Of a stretch of DNA of 43,200 nucleotides, positions 41,049 through 43,200 are shown piece by piece (positions within the stretch are counted from its first letter, which is position 1; each line of letters opens with the position of its first letter). The translations under genes and the position numbers were made by a program. This DNA is from JAXHUH01 sp034211175 (GTDB lineage: Bacteria > Actinomycetota > Acidimicrobiia > Acidimicrobiales > CAIXPF01): positions 1 through 43,200 of the forward strand of contig JAXHUH010000215.1 in the NCBI GenBank assembly GCA_034211175.1. Reading direction: 5' to 3'. Below the pieces are notes generated by a model, which worked only from the letters and a program-made list of their open reading frames with translations, made no database searches and had not been told where the DNA came from.

Positions 41049-42608
41049 ATGGCCCGCATCTTGGTCACCGAGAAGATCGCCGACGGTGGGTTGGAGCGAC
41101 TCCGCTCCGCCGGCCACGAGGTGGACCTCCAACTCGGTCGCTCCCCCGAAGAGCTGCTGGGCCTCGTTCCCGGCGCTCATGCACTGATCATCCGCTCCTC
41201 GACCCAGGTGACCGACGAGGTCCTGGCCGCGGGCACCGACCTCGTGGTGGTCGGTCGCGCCGGCATCGGCCTCGACAACGTCGACACCGAGTCCGCGACG
41301 AACCGCGGCGTGATGGTCGTCAACGCGCCCGAGTCGAACATCATCACCACGGCGGAGCACACCGTCGCGATGCTGATGTCCCAGGCCCGCAACATCCCCC
41401 AGGCCCACGCCGCGCTGACGCAGGGCCGGTGGGAGCGGTCGAACTGGACCGGCGTCGAGCTCTCCGAGAAGACGCTGGGCATCATCGGGCTCGGCCGCAT
41501 CGGCCGCCTCGTCGCCCAGCGGGCCGCGGCGTTCGGGATGCGCCTCGTCGCGTACGACCCGTTCGTCAGCCCCGAGCGGGCCAAGCAGATCAACGTGACG
41601 ATGATGGACCTCGACGAGCTCCTCGCCGAGTCCGACTTCATCACGATCCACGTGATCAAGACGCCCGAGACGGTCGGGCTGCTGGGCAAGGACGCGCTCG
41701 CCAAGGCGAAGAAGGGCGTCCGCATCGTCAACGTGTCCCGCGGCGGGATCATCGACGAGCTCGCCCTCGCCGACGCCATTCGCTCCGGCCAGGTCGGCGG
41801 CGCCGCGCTCGACGTGTTCGAGACCGAGCCGACCACCGAGTCGCCGCTGTTCTCGCTTCCCGAGGTCGTGGTCACGCCCCACCTCGGCGCGAGCACGGTC
41901 GAGGCCCAGGACAAGGCCGGCGACACCATCGCCGAGCAGGTCCGGCTCGCGCTGGCCAACGAGTTCGTCCCGTTCGCGGTGAACGTCCAGGCCGGCCCGG
42001 TCGACGAGACGGTGCGGCCGTTCCTCGACATCGCCGAGCGGCTCGGTCAGCTGTGGTGCGGGCTCAACCGCTCGGTGCCGTCGTCGATCGAGGTCTGCTA
42101 CCAGGGCGCCATCGCCGGTGCCGACACCCGGATCCTGACGCTGTCGGTGCTCAAGGGTGTGTTCGGCCGGGTGAGCGACGAGCCGGTCTCGTTCGTGAAC
42201 GCGCCGCTCATCGCCGAGACCCGCGGCGTCGAGGTGCGGGAGACGTCGTCGACCACGTCGCAGGACTACGTGAACCTGATCACCGTGCGAGGCGGCGACC
42301 ACGCCATCGCCGGCACGCTCGTCGGGCTCAACGAGGAGCAGCGCCTCGTGATGATCGACGAGCACACCATCGACGTGCCGCCGTCGGAGAACATGCTCAT
42401 CGTCCGCAACGACGACACCCCGGGCATGATCGGCTACGTCGGCACCGCCCTCGGCGCGGCCGGCGTGAACATCGACGACATGGACGTGGGCCGCAACCCC
42501 GAGGGCCAGCCGTCGACCATGGTGCTGTCGACGTCGGAGAAGGTGTCCGAGGACGTCCAGGAGACGCTCCGCAACCAGCCCGGCATCGTCAGCGTGTACG
42601 CCGTCTGA
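41049..42608 (+). CDS. serA: D-3-phosphoglycerate dehydrogenase
   Basis: 519-aa long-form SerA that oxidises 3-phosphoglycerate to 3-phosphohydroxypyruvate, the first serine step. The NAD-binding core has GLGRIGRLVAQR, the substrate-binding GRAGIGLDNVD, VNVSRGGIIDE and the catalytic-His block TPHLGASTVEAQ. It is followed by the intervening (ASB-like) domain from ~315 and a C-terminal ACT domain (MLIVRNDDTPGMIGYVGTALGAAG), which gives feedback control by serine in this type. ATG 41049 suits homologues, with TACCCT seven bases upstream; a frame starting at 41022 would add nine residues. A terminator hairpin overlaps the stop codon. Confidence 0.97.
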   Translation: MARILVTEKIADGGLERLRSAGHEVDLQLGRSPEELLGLVPGAHALIIRSSTQVTDEVLAAGTDLVVVGRAGIGLDNVDTESATNRGVMVVNAPESNIITTAEHTVAMLMSQARNIPQAHAALTQGRWERSNWTGVELSEKTLGIIGLGRIGRLVAQRAAAFGMRLVAYDPFVSPERAKQINVTMMDLDELLAESDFITIHVIKTPETVGLLGKDALAKAKKGVRIVNVSRGGIIDELALADAIRSGQVGGAALDVFETEPTTESPLFSLPEVVVTPHLGASTVEAQDKAGDTIAEQVRLALANEFVPFAVNVQAGPVDETVRPFLDIAERLGQLWCGLNRSVPSSIEVCYQGAIAGADTRILTLSVLKGVFGRVSDEPVSFVNAPLIAETRGVEVRETSSTTSQDYVNLITVRGGDHAIAGTLVGLNEEQRLVMIDEHTIDVPPSENMLIVRNDDTPGMIGYVGTALGAAGVNIDDMDVGRNPEGQPSTMVLSTSEKVSEDVQETLRNQPGIVSVYAV

Positions 42609-42628
42609 GGGGCTCTGGCGAGCCCCTC
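42607..42628 (+). terminator. serA terminator hairpin
   Basis: GAGGGGCTC and GAGCCCCTC form a perfect 9-bp stem around TGGC, beginning within the serA stop codon. No T-run follows. Confidence 0.7.
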
Positions 42629-42968
42629 GTGCGAGGGCGACGGCGCCTTCGGCGGCTGTCCTCTGGTTCCGCCAACGCAGGTCTCGCTTCGCTCGACGCC
42701 TTGGCGGCGATCGCCCGGATGCTTGCCTGACGGGAGCGGCTCACGTCGCGTCTGGTGCGGCAACATCCGGGCGCTCGGGGCCCGCACGTCGGTCGAGACC
42801 ACAGACCGAGGCGTCCGGATCGTTGCGTCGCCGGGATGCCGGACGGACGTCGGGAACCCTTCAGGGGGAGCGCAGCGCTCCTCCCTCGCCGTCTGGCACG
42901 CGCTCACGACCGCACGTGGTCGTGGGTGCGTGCCAGTTCGGGTTTTGGCGACGTGTCTTGGTGAGGCG
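42609..42968. other. Hairpin-rich non-coding region between serA and a sunset-domain gene
   Basis: About 360 bp without a credible gene. It holds several palindromes in a row: the serA terminator, a CCGCCAA/TTGGCGG stem (42669-42675, 42701-42707), a 15-bp stem with one bulge (42712-42727 with 42759-42773), CGTCCGG/CCGGACG (42812-42818, 42839-42845), GGAGCGC/GCGCTCC (42867-42881) and repeat copy D. Both flanking genes point into it. Confidence 0.7.
42891..42940. repeat. Dispersed palindromic repeat, family 2, copy D
   Basis: Arms CTGGCACGC and GCGTGCCAG (42893-42901, 42928-42936) with an inner CACGACC/GGTCGTG stem. It is the inverse orientation of copy C at 32760. As for copy C, it lies between two convergent genes. 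Confidence 0.82.
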
Positions 42969-43200
42969 TCAGCGCTTGGCGGCGCGGAGGCCGTCCTTCT
43001 CGGCGGCTGCCGGGGTGGCGTAGCAGCGGTCGGGCTTGGTGCGCTCGTAGGACAGGCCGCCCTCGACGTGGAAGATGCCGCTGTCCACGTTGGCCTTCAC
43101 CGGGTGGGTGAGCGGGCACGCCCCGTCGACCGGTTCGACCCACGGCGCGAGCTCGGGCTCGGCCTGGGGCTTCGTCGATGCCGGGGCGTCCGCCTTCGCG
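42969..43200 (-). CDS. Sunset-domain protein, C-terminal part (cut by the right edge)
   Basis: The minus-strand frame is open to the window edge and ends at the stop complementary to 42969-42971; only the last ~76 residues are seen. They contain CPLTHPVKANVDSGIFHVEGG, then YERTKPDRCYATPAAAEKDGLRAAKR, the signature of the small sunset domain often found at the C-terminus of actinobacterial secreted or nuclease-like proteins. The domain has Cys and His residues near its start that could bind metal. An Ala/Pro/Glu linker lies before it, so the main domain is upstream and cannot be named. The gene converges on serA across the hairpin-rich region. Confidence 0.8.
   Translation of the reverse strand, partial: AKADAPASTKPQAEPELAPWVEPVDGACPLTHPVKANVDSGIFHVEGGLSYERTKPDRCYATPAAAEKDGLRAAKR

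Noticed and set aside
42434..42907. Minus-strand open frame overlapping the end of serA
   Set aside because: It is antisense to serA and then crosses the hairpin region; the product is low in recognisable structure, so the region is better read as non-coding.

Overview
The window is very GC-rich, densely coding DNA with frequent GTG/TTG starts, many four-base stop/start overlaps and several start codons that sit directly behind a -10-like hexamer. Together with a SARP/BTAD-type regulator, an R2-like ligand-binding oxidase, an F420-type luciferase-like oxidoreductase, a DUF2889 protein and a sunset-domain protein, this points to an Actinomycetota chromosome, most likely a deep lineage such as Acidimicrobiia. 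The taxonomic placement is inference. No rRNA, tRNA, insertion sequence, prophage or CRISPR array was seen.

Layout. 1-4.4 kb: a co-directional group with a BTAD regulator (cut by the left edge), a Cys-rich unknown protein, a helix-hairpin-helix protein and an animal-type haem peroxidase. 4.5-8.2 kb (minus): a small membrane protein, a crotonase, an ankyrin protein and a Rieske-ThDP fusion enzyme. 8.4-10.1 kb: ilvD. 10.1-12.1 kb (minus): a flavin monooxygenase-like protein and a SnoaL-like protein. 12.3-14.1 kb: a membrane-anchored SH3-like protein and a MazEF-type toxin-antitoxin pair with a palindromic operator. 14.1-16.8 kb (minus): a tight three-gene operon of FHA-TIR tail-anchored protein, MFS transporter and NadD-like nucleotidyltransferase. 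16.9-20.7 kb: a branched-chain leader peptide with attenuator, then ilvB-ilvN-ilvC. 21-25.4 kb: R2lox, a LamG/VanZ-like protein, an F420-type oxidoreductase and a methyltransferase. 25.5-31.8 kb: a lipoprotein, an acyl-CoA ligase, an O-acetylhomoserine sulfhydrylase, a universal stress protein, a DUF2889 protein, a small membrane protein and a LysR regulator. 31.9-43.2 kb: a PEP-mutase-family lyase, divergent serC and aspartate aminotransferase, an S9 peptidase, a DUF2007-like protein, a lipoprotein serpin, another lipoprotein, a renalase-like amine oxidase, serA and a partial sunset-domain gene.

How the genes work together. IlvB/N, IlvC and IlvD give most of the valine/isoleucine pathway, and the leader peptide, ending in Leu-Leu-Thr-Leu-Val-Val-Leu-Ile just before a perfect terminator hairpin, shows how ilvBNC is controlled. 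SerA and SerC are two of the three serine-pathway steps, and MetY makes homocysteine.

Most interesting for follow-up: (1) two related families of dispersed palindromic repeats sharing GAACTGGC ends; (2) the FHA-TIR/MFS/NadD-like operon, a candidate NAD-linked signalling or defence system; (3) the Rieske-ThDP fusion; (4) the regulator/HhH/peroxidase cluster; (5) a recurrent leaderless-promoter signature; and (6) several palindromic operators placed exactly on promoters. Functions of the unknown proteins were not guessed.
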